This document shows positions 45,601 through 57,905 of a stretch of 64,000 nt of DNA, in pieces (within the stretch, counting starts at the first letter, position 1; each line of letters opens with the position of its first letter). The DNA lies in contig WAID01000008.1 in assembly GCA_016584495.1 (NCBI GenBank), positions 717,426 to 781,425 on the forward strand, given 5' to 3'. A model generated the notes under the pieces. It had not been told where the DNA came from. It did no database searches and saw only the letters and a program-made list of their open reading frames with translations. The DNA is from Celoporthe dispersa (lineage: Eukaryota > Ascomycota > Sordariomycetes > Diaporthales > Cryphonectriaceae). The position numbers and the translations under genes were made by a program.

Positions 45601-45716
45601 AGCGCTGGGTGCCTCCCGAGGAGCAGAAAGAACTTTGGTCGCTTACTAGAGTAATTCGTTATAATCGCGAGAAGGAGACTATTACGCCGCTATCCACCGA
45701 GTATAGCGATCGCTAA
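42615..45716 (+). CDS. C2H2 zinc-finger domain protein with a late premature stop
   Basis: Five exons: 42615-42939, 43044-43689, 43757-44973, 45033-45454, 45498-45716. Exon 1 has the recurrent fungal stretch KLWAGSLGAHRASGSRSLEY RLRDAS. Exon 2 is acidic (EEDSTDEELEAYFEDDEEDD). A Cys/His-rich block follows (FLCPFCYIFI, KKHVFRDLRPYVCLAKTC, WSRHMLQEHWRVWTCPFGC, TSLRRHLADLH, ACPLCRKTEIKSSRQYQSHV), the fungal C2H2 type. A long low-complexity Ser/Glu region and a helical C-terminus (RRKMRDRLLEAGVQEDQIEA) come next. Intron 44974-45032 is GC-AG with a consensus CTAAC branch point. A TAA at 45555-45557 (from CAA) cuts off the conserved tail IIKRWVPPEEQKELWSLTR. It may be a nuclear regulator or an immunity-type protein; no evidence decides. 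Confidence 0.75.
44974..45032 (+). other. GC-AG intron with strong branch point in the C2H2 gene
   Basis: Donor G|GCAAGT, CTAACAC branch point at about 45014, acceptor GATATAG. No GT donor keeps the frame between EERLS and DRRRQEILARR. Confidence 0.7.
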
Positions 45717-46049
45717 TACTTTATCTTAAGTGCTTTCGGGTCAGAGTTACAGTGAATTGCATCGGAACTTAGAGAAAATTCAGAAGCAATTCTTATCAGC
45801 TAGCGTAAGCTCTATCAGCCACATTAGGCTACTACTACTAGCAAACTTTACAAAAAAGATATTATTCTGATCCGCTCGATTTAACGATCAAACTATATAT
45901 ATTCTTTTCTCAATATTCTTTATTTCAATCCTACTTTGATTCTTTTCTCTTATTATGATCTGTTAAGAGCAGTTTTGATAAGGCAGAGCTCTATTTTTGC
46001 CTATATGCTAATATAAGACATTTTTGAAACAAATTTTTATCTCCTAATA
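45717..46049. other. AT-rich transition into the subtelomeric repeat zone
   Basis: The sequence becomes strongly AT-rich immediately after the C2H2 tail. No gene is seen. Confidence 0.4.
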
Positions 46050-46745
46050 GAATAAACCCCTATTAATAGGATAGACTCTTATTGATAGAATAAACTCCTA
46101 TACTCTATAATTAATCTCGAATTTATATTTCAATTTCAAATAATTACTTTTTTAATCTAATTAAATTAAGAAAATTTATTCAAAAAAAAAAGCGTAAATA
46201 AAGCTTTATTTATCTTAGCATATATATATAGAATAATAATACTTAATAGAACAAATTCTTATTTTTTAATAAAATAAATTCTTATCGATAGAATAAACTT
46301 TTATTTCTTAATAAAATAAACTTCTATTAATAGAATAGACTTTTATTAATAAGATAAATCCCTATTAATAGAATAAACTTTTATTAATAAGATAGACTTT
46401 TATACTTTATAATTAATCTCGAATTTATATTTCAATCTTAAATAACTATTTTCTTAATTTAATTAGATTAAGAAAGTTTATTCAAAAAATGCAAATATAA
46501 AGCTTGATTTATCTTAGCATATATATATAGAATAATAATATCTAATAAAACAAACTTTTATCTTTTAATAAAATAAACTCTTATCGATAGAATAAACTTT
46601 TATCTTTTAATAAAATAAACTTTTATTAATAGAATAAACTCTTATTAATAGAATAAACTCTTATTAATAAAATAAACTTTTATTAATAGAATAAATCCTT
46701 ATTAATAGAATAGATTCTTATTAATAGGATAAGCTTTTATTTCTA
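46050..46745. repeat. AT-rich satellite: 19-bp units inside a ~302-bp higher-order repeat
   Basis: The basic unit is about AATAAACTTTTATTAATAG (19 bp), repeated six times in a row near 46613-46730 with single-base variants. A longer block starting TTAATCTCGAATTTATATTT occurs at 46111 and again at 46413, an offset of 302 bp, each followed by 19-bp units. Confidence 0.75.
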
Positions 46746-47582
46746 CTAAATGCTTATCGAGAAAACAATTCTTTAAATTCTAATAAATTTTATAAATATT
46801 TTTTATTTTTTAATTCTATATAAGCAATCTTTTTTAATCTAATTAGATTAAGAAAAATATGCTTTTTCCTTTTAATAAATTATTTTTTCTATACTTATTT
46901 CTGAATCTTATTCCTATATTCTATTATACTTTTCCAGCTAAATCAAATCTCTAAAGCAATATAACAGATAAATTATAAATAGAAAAGACTATATTACTAA
47001 TATCGCGCTATTGCGCAAGCTATAATTATTTATTAGCAATATAAAAGCCTAGCTTATTAATACTCTAATTATCGCTTCTTTTATTTCTTAGATAAAAGTA
47101 TTCAAATTTTTATGCAAAATAGCTAGCAAAGTTTTATTAATAGCTAAGCTTCTTAAGCCTTTTTATTTATTAGTATAATACTATTTTTGCTTACTAATTC
47201 TATATTATCTATCTTTCTTTCTATACTATATAATTTATTTTTCTTTAGATTATATATTTCTATTATATATTTCGAAAATAAGAAAGTATAGAATTTAAGC
47301 TTTTTAGATATTGAGTTTATTAGTAAGAATTTAATAAAAGCTTTTATAATAAATACTGCGCTAGAAAAAGCTTTTGCTTAGCTAAAGAATAAATTCGACC
47401 TAATTTAAGCAAGAAAGCTATTAAATTATAATTTAAAAAAGCAGCTCAGCTAATGCATTTGAAAATAATAATTCTTTTATATTGCAAAAAGCTTTTGCTT
47501 TACTATATTATAATAAAATCTCTTTTTAGATTGCAAGCTTTGCAAATAATAATTCTTTTAATAAAGCATTAGTGATGCACTC
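46746..47582. other. AT-rich sequence, no gene recognised
   Basis: Very AT-rich with the TA-heavy look of RIP-mutated repeats. No domain or repeat unit stands out. Confidence 0.35.
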
Positions 47583-47732
47583 GCATCATTCACCATCACT
47601 TGGTGGTGCATTCACTATAGGATGTATGGTGAATGCACCACTGAATGCGTGGTGAATTCACCAGTGAATGTATGGTGAATTCACCATGGAATGTATAGTG
47701 AATTCACCGAGTATAACCATAGTGAATTCACT
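47583..47732. repeat. 23-bp-period array of GGTGAATTCACC palindromes
   Basis: Palindromic 12-mers start at 47605 (GGTGCATTCACT), 47628 (GGTGAATGCACC), 47651 and 47674 (both perfect GGTGAATTCACC), 47697 (AGTGAATTCACC) and 47721 (AGTGAATTCACT). The period is 23, 23, 23, 23 and 24 bp. Spacers are variants of ATGTAT or ATGCGT. It is far more GC-rich than the flanks. Confidence 0.8.
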
Positions 47733-47939
47733 TTGTATTCTCTCGCAGCTCCTGACAACTATATATATATCTAGAATAGATATCGTTTCTCTTTCTTCTT
47801 CGAAGAGAGAGCATCCCTCGTAATATATCTGCAATGCACTGCATATTTCAGCCACCCAACAAATAGTAGCTACAATATGCACATCTTGCAGCACGAGAGA
47901 TACCTTACTATCATTTATTTTATTTTAATTCATATTGAA

Positions 47940-49480
47940 ATCAATATAGACAAAGACTATATTATCGTCTAAAGCAATAATTATTATAAATCGGAACAGG
48001 ATTCTCCCTCTATTATTAGATAATTAGATTGAACTTAATAAGCCTCAATAAGCTTACAAGTTCAAAGCTATCTTCTATAAACCTTATATTATCGAGTAGA
48101 CAACTAATAAAGACTGAGCTATAATTAATATAGCCTGCATTTTCGCAGACTAGCAAATCTTAGCTAAATAGTACAATTCCTTTTGCAAACAATCGATTAA
48201 CTGGATTAACTACTTAAATAAAGCAATAGATTAAGCAAAGAAGATATCTAGAATATCGAATCTAAAGAATTGGAGCTTAGAAAAGCGAAAGATATTCCTT
48301 AAAGAATTCTATCTGTAAATTCAAAGCAATTAGGACTTTATTTACGATTTTCGGATGCAATTCAAAATTGATCAACTAGCTAGAGCAAATACTCTCGAAA
48401 AGCAATAATTAGCTTTGAAGAGCTTTAATACTCTTATAAACACTTACTTTGAGAATCCAGACTATAATCCTTTGCAGACTTTGGGAATACAAAAGACAGA
48501 AAACGAATATTATCAATATATAATAAACTTCTTCAATATGGAAAGAAAACTACAATTCTAGCTGCTGCTGCAATATGCAATTAAGGAATTAGAATTAGTC
48601 ACTTGCGAAAACATTAGCAAAAACCCTCCTACTCTTTATCTCTCAGCTAAAGCTAAAGGCAAACAATCTACTAGCGATTTGGAAATCGAATAGAAAATCT
48701 TATCTTACAAAAATACTATAACTTCGGATATTACGATTTTCGCAGACTATCTTGCTAATAAACAAAGTTCAGATTATGATTTCGGAGATAGCTATCCCGA
48801 TATATATAGTCCAGAAAATGCAAATCTATCCAGCACTTCTACATTTCCCTCAGCAGAAAGAAGTTTAGAAAATTATTCAATTGCTATTCCCAGACTATTA
48901 ATAGTCCAATCTAAGGAATCTTTAACTAGATATAGACTTCTCGAAAAATAGCTGCTTCTCCCTAAAGTCCAAAAAGTTTATTAAGACGGATTTTCAAATA
49001 AGAAAGCAATATAAGCTGGATTTATACAGTTATTTCGGCTCTAATAAGCTTATAGATTAAGTTCAGTTCCTAGTACATATTAAGGAAACTCAAATTTTCC
49101 AAAAGCTCGAAAACTATAGTCAGGCATCTATACTATACACTCTCGCAAAGAAAAAACAGCAAAGCCCTATATCTATTTTCATATAATAGAAGCTATAGAT
49201 AATTAAAAATTGCTAATAAACTTTCAATAAATATAAATTATTCTTTATCAGAAATTGAAAATTTATAGAATAATTTGATTATAGATAGAAGTTTATTATC
49301 AGATTCATCAGAATTTAGTAATTCAGATAGAAATAATAGAAAAAGTCTCTTATGTGGCTATAGGCAAATAAGTTTTCCATAATATTTTCCCCAACCTTAA
49401 TGAATTCTATTATCTTTTATAGATAAAGAATTCAAAGAGAGTATAATTAGTTATTTTTAGCTATACAAAGACTAGAATAA
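47940..49480 (+). pseudogene. Retroelement-like relic frame, family not determined
   Basis: The plus strand gives long coherent stretches interrupted by TAA/TAG, for example MQFKIDQLARANTLEK, NTYFENPDYNPLQTLGIQKT, NEYYQYIINFFNMERKLQF and later YLANKQSSDYDFGDSYPDIY. The composition suggests a gag-like or other transposon protein mutated by RIP. No catalytic motif is visible. It ends shortly before the left LTR of the Ty3 element. Confidence 0.35.
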
Positions 49481-49616
49481 TTATAATAATCTCCTAATTA
49501 TTTCTTTAATAAATAGCAAAATAATAATTTGGAAAGATTTATAAGCATTTATTAACTAATATGAAATTTATATTAGTAAAAGCTGAATTCGAGCATAATA
49601 TTTGAGTTACAATCTG

Positions 49617-49623
49617 CTAGTAT
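49617..49623 (+). repeat. Candidate target-site duplication (left)
   Basis: CTAGTAT stands immediately before the left LTR and again immediately after the right LTR (61990-61996). Confidence 0.5.
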
Positions 49624-49938
49624 TGTGGTGGCCAGTGGAGTAGACCTCAGGACATGGAATGTAGATGGGTCCTGAGGTCGTTCAGATATAAGAATGCAGC
49701 CCCCATTCATTTTTTTTCTACGCTTAGAGAAAAAAATAAAAAAGCAATCTTCCCTTCTTTTCTCAATTTAAGCCCTCTAAACAAGTCTAAAGCAAGCTTT
49801 TCACCCTGATCTTATGCATATATAGCTTTCGTTTGTTATCATCCTTATGACCAATTCAATACGCTTGGGTTGCACGAGCCTTTGCCCATTGCCTTGACAT
49901 TCGTCTTTTCATACGACAGCGCCCGAGATTCTGGTTCA
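49624..49938 (+). repeat. Left LTR of the Ty3/gypsy element
   Basis: 315 bp, starts TGTGG and ends GGTTCA. It contains TTTTTTTTCTACGCTTAGAG and a GCACGAGCC block shared with the right LTR. Confidence 0.85.
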
Positions 49939-50119
49939 ATAGTATAGTAAATATAGACTTAGCTATTCAAGCTAGTAGTTCAAAGCTATCTTTATTATAG
50001 CTTGTGAAAGCTAGTAATAGCAGCAAGTTATACTCTATAAACAAGCACATTTCTTTCCCCAATATCCTTTTCTCTTAATCATTTTGTTTGAATATTAATA
50101 TTCAACAAGCTGCGCATTA

Positions 50120-52560
50120 TGCCTGGACTCTAGGTCATATCTGAAGCCTCTCGAGAAGAAGCAAAAGCTAGATAGAGAGAGGATAGTATAAGTTCCGATC
50201 GGCAAGCGATAAACGAGTTATCGAATCCGCATACCAATATCACAAAGAAACGAATTCCTTTTTCTGCAATTCCTCATCACTCTTACACAAAATCCTGCAT
50301 ATCTCAAGCCTATATATACCAATATAAACACGACTTTGATAAGAGTAAATCTTTAACTAGGATAATAAATATTATACTTTTGTTAAATAATATTCTATAG
50401 CAAGAAGCAAGATAGATAATCAAGCTTCTAGTCCGAATAATACAATTTGCTGGAATATATACAGCTAAATTATTTATTTAAATTAGGGATTTATTGATTA
50501 CAATATTACAAAGAAAAAAATAAAAGATATCGGAAATAAGAAGGAATTCAAACATATAGCAAATAGAGATAAAAACGCGCAACAATTGGGCCGAAACCCG
50601 AATTATATAGGACATCTCATACTTATTCAGCAAAAATAGTATTAATCAACACAATAATTGATAAAAGCAACCTCTATTAAGCGCAAGATAGCTTACTCAC
50701 CCGCTCACCATCTGCTTTCAATATCTCACTATTCGCATATCAGCCTACCTACCAATCCTCAGCACCAATACTCTTTGCCTCACTAAACCAATCTCCTAAC
50801 CAGATCAGAGAATATTGCTATTATAGCGCTGCTCAATTAGAGCTTACAATATAAATTGACAAAGAATCAACTCAAGCGTCATCGACGAAAAGAAAGAATA
50901 GCTTCAACCTCAGAAAGCTCAATTAAAGACATTCCTAACTCTTCAAAGCCTCCTCCTAGCAGCTAATATAGGCCGAACTTCAGATTCCCATCTTATAATA
51001 AACTAGCAAGAGCAGATCTTACTCTATTCTCTCAAATCGAAGTTTCCTCTTAGCTTAAGCGCTTTGACTAATAGCGTAAGATCAAAAGCATCGAAGATAA
51101 TAAAGCTCTCAACTTTATGAGAGATTACTATATAAATTCGATTATAGCAAATAAAATAGAGCGCTATACTACAAGCGCCAGCACTTGGAAAGATCAGAAA
51201 AATCGACTGCTTATTGCTTACCAATCTTAGAATTATCTTCAAGCCTATATGCCAAAACAAGAGCGCCTTAATATCTTAAACAACTGCTTTATCACAGATG
51301 CTGCTAGTCTATAATTGTTCATCGTCGATTATAATAATGCCTTAACTCGTTTTAGGATCCGGGAAAACCAGCCTATTGCTAAAGCCTAGATAAAACTCCC
51401 TTCAATATAGATAAAGCATTTTAAAACTAATTACGATATTACTACTAAGAATATTATCGATAAAATATAGCTTTTTCTTATAGAGAAGCTTCTCTTAATC
51501 TATAAGAAAATATTTCAAAAAGAGACTTAAAACCAATTTGCATATAAAGCCACCAATCTCAAACTCAATTAGCTAACTCAACTTCAACCTCCATTACAGC
51601 CAATACTTAAACAGATTATACCTATTCCTATATCTCGACCAATATATATAGCTCCCAATTAAAGCATAAATTAAGGACAGCAACCCATAAATCCCTTGTA
51701 CTATCAGTTTTCTCAAGAAATAGCTATACTAGCCAAACAGATTCTGAAATATAAGAATGCTTAGAAAGATAATTAAGACTTAGCAGACTTAGCTTCCAAG
51801 ATAGAATAGCTCCAGATTAATCAGATTGCTATAGCTCAATCTCTAAAAAAATAGAGAGAAGACCTTAAACAAACCCGTGGAATCTTCTATGAGCAGACGA
51901 AAACCTTTCAAACTATCTCTCAACAGCTAAGCTATCCGAAAACAATTATTTCTTGAGAGCTAGTATAAGGCAGAACTAACTCTCTCTAAGCGGATATTAT
52001 CTATACAAGCTCCGAGAAGAAGGGTAAGATCTATACGAAAATATGGCAAGCAGAGATTAATAATATCCTCAAAAAGGATAAAACTATCAGAAAGTACTAT
52101 AAATGCAGTTCCAAATCTCATAATACTCATAAGTATATCAAGCTTAGCACTCTTATAAATAATAATATCTATTATGCCCCAGCCCTATCCAAATCTGAAT
52201 AGTATTTTGATAATCGAATAGAGTTTCTTAACTCGAAATCTATACCAATATCATATAGATAGATCATATCTGCTAGAGATAATCCCAATATAAGCATCTT
52301 TCGCCTAATTCTTGATATCTATAAAGAATATTGAAAAAAAAGCTTTAATAAACTATAGATCGCTCGATATATTAGCTTAGTTAAGAAAAACGAAAAGTAG
52401 CAAAGCAATACAGAGCTAGCCAAAAACAAAACTCTATAGGAAAAGACAAACCCTATTCCAAAACATACAAGCTAATACCAGACTAATAATATTAAATTCC
52501 TCAACGCCAATAGAGAGATTGAGATTAGCAATACCTATTTTACTTCTTATAAAGCTCAAT
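50120..52560 (+). pseudogene. gag relic with zinc-knuckle remnant
   Basis: A plus-strand frame with many TAG/TAA codons. Readable stretches include NYLQAYMPKQERLNILNNCF and NNALTRFRIRENQPIAKA. Near 52090 the sequence RKYYKCSSKSHNTHKYIK looks like a CCHC zinc knuckle in which the first and last Cys have become Tyr (TGT to TAT) and Gly has become Ser, all G-to-A changes. Confidence 0.6.
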
Positions 52561-53269
52561 CATATCTCTCAAAACTCTTATCTAATATGAACTCTATTAG
52601 TATTAAGCCTATTCAAAGCCAAATCAATACTAGCGAAGCTAAGAAGCGCAGAATTAGTAAGATAGCCTAAAATCCTGATAAGATCAATAGGGAAAGAGAT
52701 ATAATAAATATTGAAGTCCTAAATCAGCTAATAATTAAGGAGCTGCTTAATATTAGGAAACTGTCCAATACTAGATAAGCAAAGCCTACTGCTCAGGCTA
52801 TCTATAATAAACTTTTGAACCAATTTCTAAACTATCCCCTCAAAGTTTCCGGAAGAAAGATAACTATTATAATACCCGAATAGAAAGCTTAGTTAATCTA
52901 TAGTCTTCAGAGAGTTGACTCAAAAGCCCAGGAGATTATCGATCTTAATAAGAATCCAAGCGCAAACTTATATAAATTATTGGATACTAATTCAATATCT
53001 ATCCCTTAGAAAAAGCTCTAAATTTCGACTTTATCCTAATCTTCTAGTATAATCAGCAAACAGATTATCAACAATCATAATATTTCTAAATACCTTACGA
53101 AGCTTGCGAAACCCCCAACTATCCAAGGCATAAGCTTTTTGGCCAAAGAAGAGAGCATAATGCCCTTGATCAATATAATAAGAGCATTCAATAAACATAC
53201 AAACCCTCCGATCATATCTTCAATAGCTGCATTGAATAGCTTTTATAATCAGAGCATTGCTTCAATATC

Positions 53270-53640
53270 CTATCTCACTCTTCATCTTGATAATAGAAAG
53301 CATGCACCTATCTAAGCCATACTAGACTCAGAAGCTAAGATAAGTCTGATTTCTCTAATATTCTGCACCAAGCTTGGGCTGCTCTATATACCCACCACCA
53401 ACATCATATCCAGAACCTATAATAGATCTAATATAGCATTAGTCGAAATACTTGAGACTAAGATATTCTGCAGAGATTTCTCTAAATAGATCATTTTCTA
53501 TATTATAAACAATAGAATAATAATACTGAATCATCTCATACTATTAGGAATGCTATTCATTATGCAAACCAAACTTTCATTCGACTACACACACCTTAAG
53601 TTTCTCCATACGAGTTTCGCTTTCGAAAAGATTTATCTTA
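53270..53640 (+). pseudogene. Retropepsin (aspartic protease) relic
   Basis: AILDSEAKISLISLIFCTKL is a mutated LDSGAE-S-I active-site motif, and NHLILLGMLFIMQTKLSFDY keeps the ILLGMPF flap-distal pattern. It lies between gag and RT, as in Ty3/gypsy. Confidence 0.65.
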
Positions 53641-54269
53641 TTACTATAATTAATAGCAAGAAGAATCTCGAAGAAAAAGAGGCTTGCATATCAAAAAACT
53701 AAATGCTAGCAGCTGCTTTAAGAGATGCAAAGCTATCAGCAATGAAGACGTCCCTTCTTAGGTGCATCTCGAACCTAGAGATATACTAATAATATCTATT
53801 CCCGAAAACGAAATCGAGGCAATAATCAATAATCTATCTATTAAGATAATAAAGAGAGAATTGAAGAAAGGATGCTCTCAGATTATAAGGAAAGAGGAAT
53901 ACCGAAGCTCTTATCTATATAAAATGCATGCTAAACTTCAACTATCCCGCCCAATACAAGAACCCAAGAAAGAGAAGGAGAGTATTTTAAGCCTAATCAA
54001 CATAATATACAAATCAAAAGCAAGAAAGATCAAGCCTATTAATAACTCGCAGCTGGATAGATCTATGCCTAAAGGAAAGCTTGAATAGAAGCCATCCAAA
54101 GTAAAGGAAATAAGAAAAGCTCAGCAATTCACAAAGCTAACCAAATATAATAACTGAATTAAGCTGAAATTCAGCTCTATTAACCCGAATAATCATCTCA
54201 CACCTGAACGCTAAGCGGATATAAAAAAAACAACTGCAACAAGCTCAATAATAAAGAGCTTAAAATATT

Positions 54270-54870
54270 TAAGCATATGCTCTGCAATCGCATTAAAGCA
54301 TTAGCTTGGAACTTCACTAAGATCAGCCAAATTATTAAAGAAATAGCTCCATTGCAGAAGATCAGAATTATTCCATATAAAGTCTTCCAAAAGAGACATA
54401 TTCCTATGCCAAATGCCCTCTATCAGAAATTAATCGACATCCTAAAACAGCATATTAACAGGAAGATTATTAAGGAGAGTCATATATCTTATTACAATAA
54501 TTAGTTTCTCATTAAGAAAAAAGATAACAAGCTACGCCTGATCAACAATGCTCAGAAATATAACAAGCATATACTCAAAGATGCTTTCATGCTGCTAGCA
54601 TCAAATAAATTCTCAAAAGACTTCGCTATATGCAAAATACTATCATTATTGGACTTCTTCTCTGGGTACAATCAAATCTTATTACACCCCAACAGCAGGG
54701 ATATAACTACTTTCTTGACACCCTTAAGCTTATTCAGAATATATACTCTACTGCAGAAAGCGACCAACTCAATAGCTCAATTTATAAAGATTATAATCAA
54801 ACTCTTATATAATCTTATTCCTTATATATATCAACCATTCCTCGACAATATTCCAATTTGAAGCTCAGCA
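54270..54870 (+). pseudogene. Reverse transcriptase relic
   Basis: Reads HINRKIIKESHISYYNN, FLIKKKDNKLRLINNAQKYN, SLLDFFSGYNQILLHPNSRD, TTFLTPLSLFRIYTLLQKAT NS, and YIYQPFLDNIPI. These are Ty3-type RT blocks; the catalytic FLDDI motif has become FLDNI, so the enzyme is dead as written. Confidence 0.8.
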
Positions 54871-55239
54871 ACAACCTATAACAATAAGACACTTCCTAAT
54901 ATCCCAAATATCCATCATTTCATCGCTAAACACATTGCCAACCTAGATAAGATCCTAATAAATACTAAGCTTGCTAATACTACTATCTCTATCTTCAAAT
55001 CTGAATAGTATTGGATGAAAATTAATATAATCGGATATATTATCGATTCCAATAAAAGACAGCCTTAAGACAAGAAGATCGTAAAGCTTCAAGCTTAGAT
55101 AGCATATAAAAATATTAAGAATATTCGCTCCTTTCTCAATTTGATCACATACTATACAATATAAATCTAGAACTTCGCCATCATTGCACAACCACTCTAT
55201 AATCTCCTAAAGAAAAGCGCATTATAATTATAAGAAAAC

Positions 55240-55720
55240 AAATATAAGAAAGCAATTCGAATCCTTATTCAAGCTTTCATTACTAAGCCTATTATTATCG
55301 CCATCAACTATAGCCCAATTGCTAGCAAAATCATACTTATAATTAATACGAATCTTTTTGGCTAGAGTGCAGTTCTAATGCAGATTGTCGAAGAATACAG
55401 AAAGCCTGCCCGCTTTATTAATAGAATCTAGACAATTGCTGCACAAAAATACGACGCCACCAAAAGAGAATGCTAAGCTATCCTATTCGCCTTGCAATCT
55501 CTCCGCCGACACTTTTACAAATATCATTTCATTCTGGAAACCGATACTTATATATTAATTAACCAACTTAATAGCAGAATAAACAATATACTAGATACTC
55601 TAATAAATAGATAAATCGCAATTATCAAAATATTCGACTTTATTATAAAGCATATGCCTAGATCGAAGAACCCAATAGCTAATGCACTCTCAAAGCCGCC
55701 ATACTTAACCCTATCGCAAA
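55240..55720 (+). pseudogene. RNase H relic
   Basis: The stretch IIAINYSPIASKIILIINTN, SAVLMQIVEEYRKPARFINR and AAQKYDATKRE, then LQSLRRHFYKYHFILETDTY, follows the Ty3 RNase H layout after RT, with Asp positions partly replaced by Asn. Confidence 0.6.
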
Positions 55721-55999
55721 AAGATAAAGGCAGCGATATTAAAGCATAATGCGATATTCAACTCAACAATATAGAAGCTGCTAAAGCAGAATTAATACTA
55801 TTATTGAATCCCAATCTTTATTGAACCTAATAATCAATCCAATATACTAAGTTCTTATATAAAGGCATAATACTAGCAAAGCTCTCTCAATACCAGCAAA
55901 AAAGCTTTATAGCTGAAGCATTAAATTACCAAGTAATTGACTAAGCCTTATAGCATAGAGCTAAAAGCAAATATCTATAACAAAGAGTAATAGATAATC

Positions 56000-56580
56000 C
56001 TAATCTTCGATATCGCATCTTAAAAGAATATCATGCTAAGTTTAGTCATCGAAGCCAGAACTCAACAATTGCTCGGATTAAGCAATTATACTTCTAGAAA
56101 AGGCTATAAATAGATATCTCCGATACTATAGCAGGATATAAAAAGTATGCCAAGTTTAATCCCAAAATATAGAAAAAAGAGATTATTCCTTCTATGCCAA
56201 ATCAACTCTTCATAAGAATCAATATCAATATTCAATATATAGCTAAGAACAGCAGATTTAAATATCTTGCCGAAGCTTAATATAATCTAATAAGATATAT
56301 TATTGCAAAACCGCTCAAGAAAGCTATAGCTAAAGCAATGCGGAAATTCATTCTAGAGAAGGTTATTCTCATCTTTAACTACCCCCTTAAAATCACTATA
56401 AATAGAAAGCCTGAAAATAAAACTAAGATAGCAAGATCTATTAAAGCCTTGGGGATCCTACTTATTCAAATCTCTAGCTATAATCCTTATGCCTAAAGCC
56501 AAATAAAAGCAGAATATCTTTCGATTGCTAATGCACTCGCCAAGCTTGCGAATATGCAACCACAGTAATAAAAGCAATAC
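56000..56580 (+). pseudogene. Integrase relic
   Basis: An H-rich start (YHAKFSHRSQNSTIARIKQL) is followed by YNLIRYIIAKPLKKAIAKAM, FILEKVILIFNYPLKITINR (normally GxPxxxxxDNGxEF-like), KPENKTKIARSIKALGI and SYNPYA. This is the DDE core and the expected position after RNase H. Key residues are altered. Confidence 0.65.
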
Positions 56581-57905
56581 TTGAGAATTACTCTTTTTGC
56601 AGAAAAGACATCTATCCGACAATCTTATAGATATAGCCCCTTTTACCTAATATTTAGCTAAAAGCCCTTTATTCCAATTAAGACAGAAATTCCAACATAG
56701 AAAGTTCTCGCCTAATCTGCAGATCAATCGCCTTAAGAAGCATTCGAGATACATCTTTGCATAATTACTGCCAAGCAGAAAAATATACTATATATAATTA
56801 AAGCTATACAGGCATATTAAGAGAAAATAGCAAAGAAAGCATAGACATACAGCTTGACAAAGAAAGCACAATTCTGCTTAAGAGACTTAATCCTTATCTA
56901 TAATTATATCAGGAAAATAAGCTATTTACGCAATACAAAGATCTCATATAAATAGAAAGAATCATACATTATTGCTTAAATCCTAGATAAGAATGCTTAC
57001 TATCTCAAAACTATAGATAGCATCTTGCTCAAAAGCACATACTTGGCAACCAATATTAAAAAGTTCATACAGAATGCAAGCAGGATATAGAAGCCAGAAA
57101 TACCTATGCCTTGGGAAGAAGATATTGAGATCATTACTAGACAACCATTAACTGACAAACTAATATCTCTGCAAGCATTATAGCACAGAAAACTTGACAA
57201 CTATATGCTGGAAATCTATAAAGCCGATCTGAATAATAACACAGCATTCTGAATATCCGACATTATTAAATATAAGAGTATGCTTATACAAACGACTCTC
57301 AATCCTAATATTATCAATCTAACCACTGAGGATAATAATAATGCTAATAACAATAACAATCATGCAGATAGCAGGCTTACATAAGCTGCTGAGAAAAAAA
57401 GAAGAGAATAAGAGAAAGCAGACTGCAATAGAATATATATTCCCATTCCCACTAAATCTGCATTCCTTGCTCAGAACTAAGGATAGTCTCTTTTTATCTT
57501 TCTTTATATTGCAAAAGCACATTTTCCTTACCCATTCTCTTTTCGCGTGTTTTGCTGAGGAAGGAAAGACAACAGTTCATCTATTACTATTCCACCATCC
57601 ATCACAAATAATATAATATTCCAACAAATTTTCAAAAACCCAATACGGAATAAGATATTCAGATATAAAGCATTTGAATTATCGAGACTATATAAAAGCA
57701 ACGCATAGGAAATACTATATTGAAATATAGTTCGACCAAGATAATCATCCATCATCTTATTTCATTTTCATCTATCACTATTCTTGCACTATTTCCTTAC
57801 TATATCCTCAAAAAGATCACTCGGAGCTGAATTCATAAACAAAGCAGCTGACCAAATCTTAAAACAAATCCTGCATATCCTATTGATATTGCTGATTATT
57901 CCGAC

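Noticed and set aside
47583..47732. CRISPR-like array
   Set aside because: Repeats are palindromes with near-identical 11-bp spacers in a eukaryotic subtelomere; there are no variable spacers and no cas genes.
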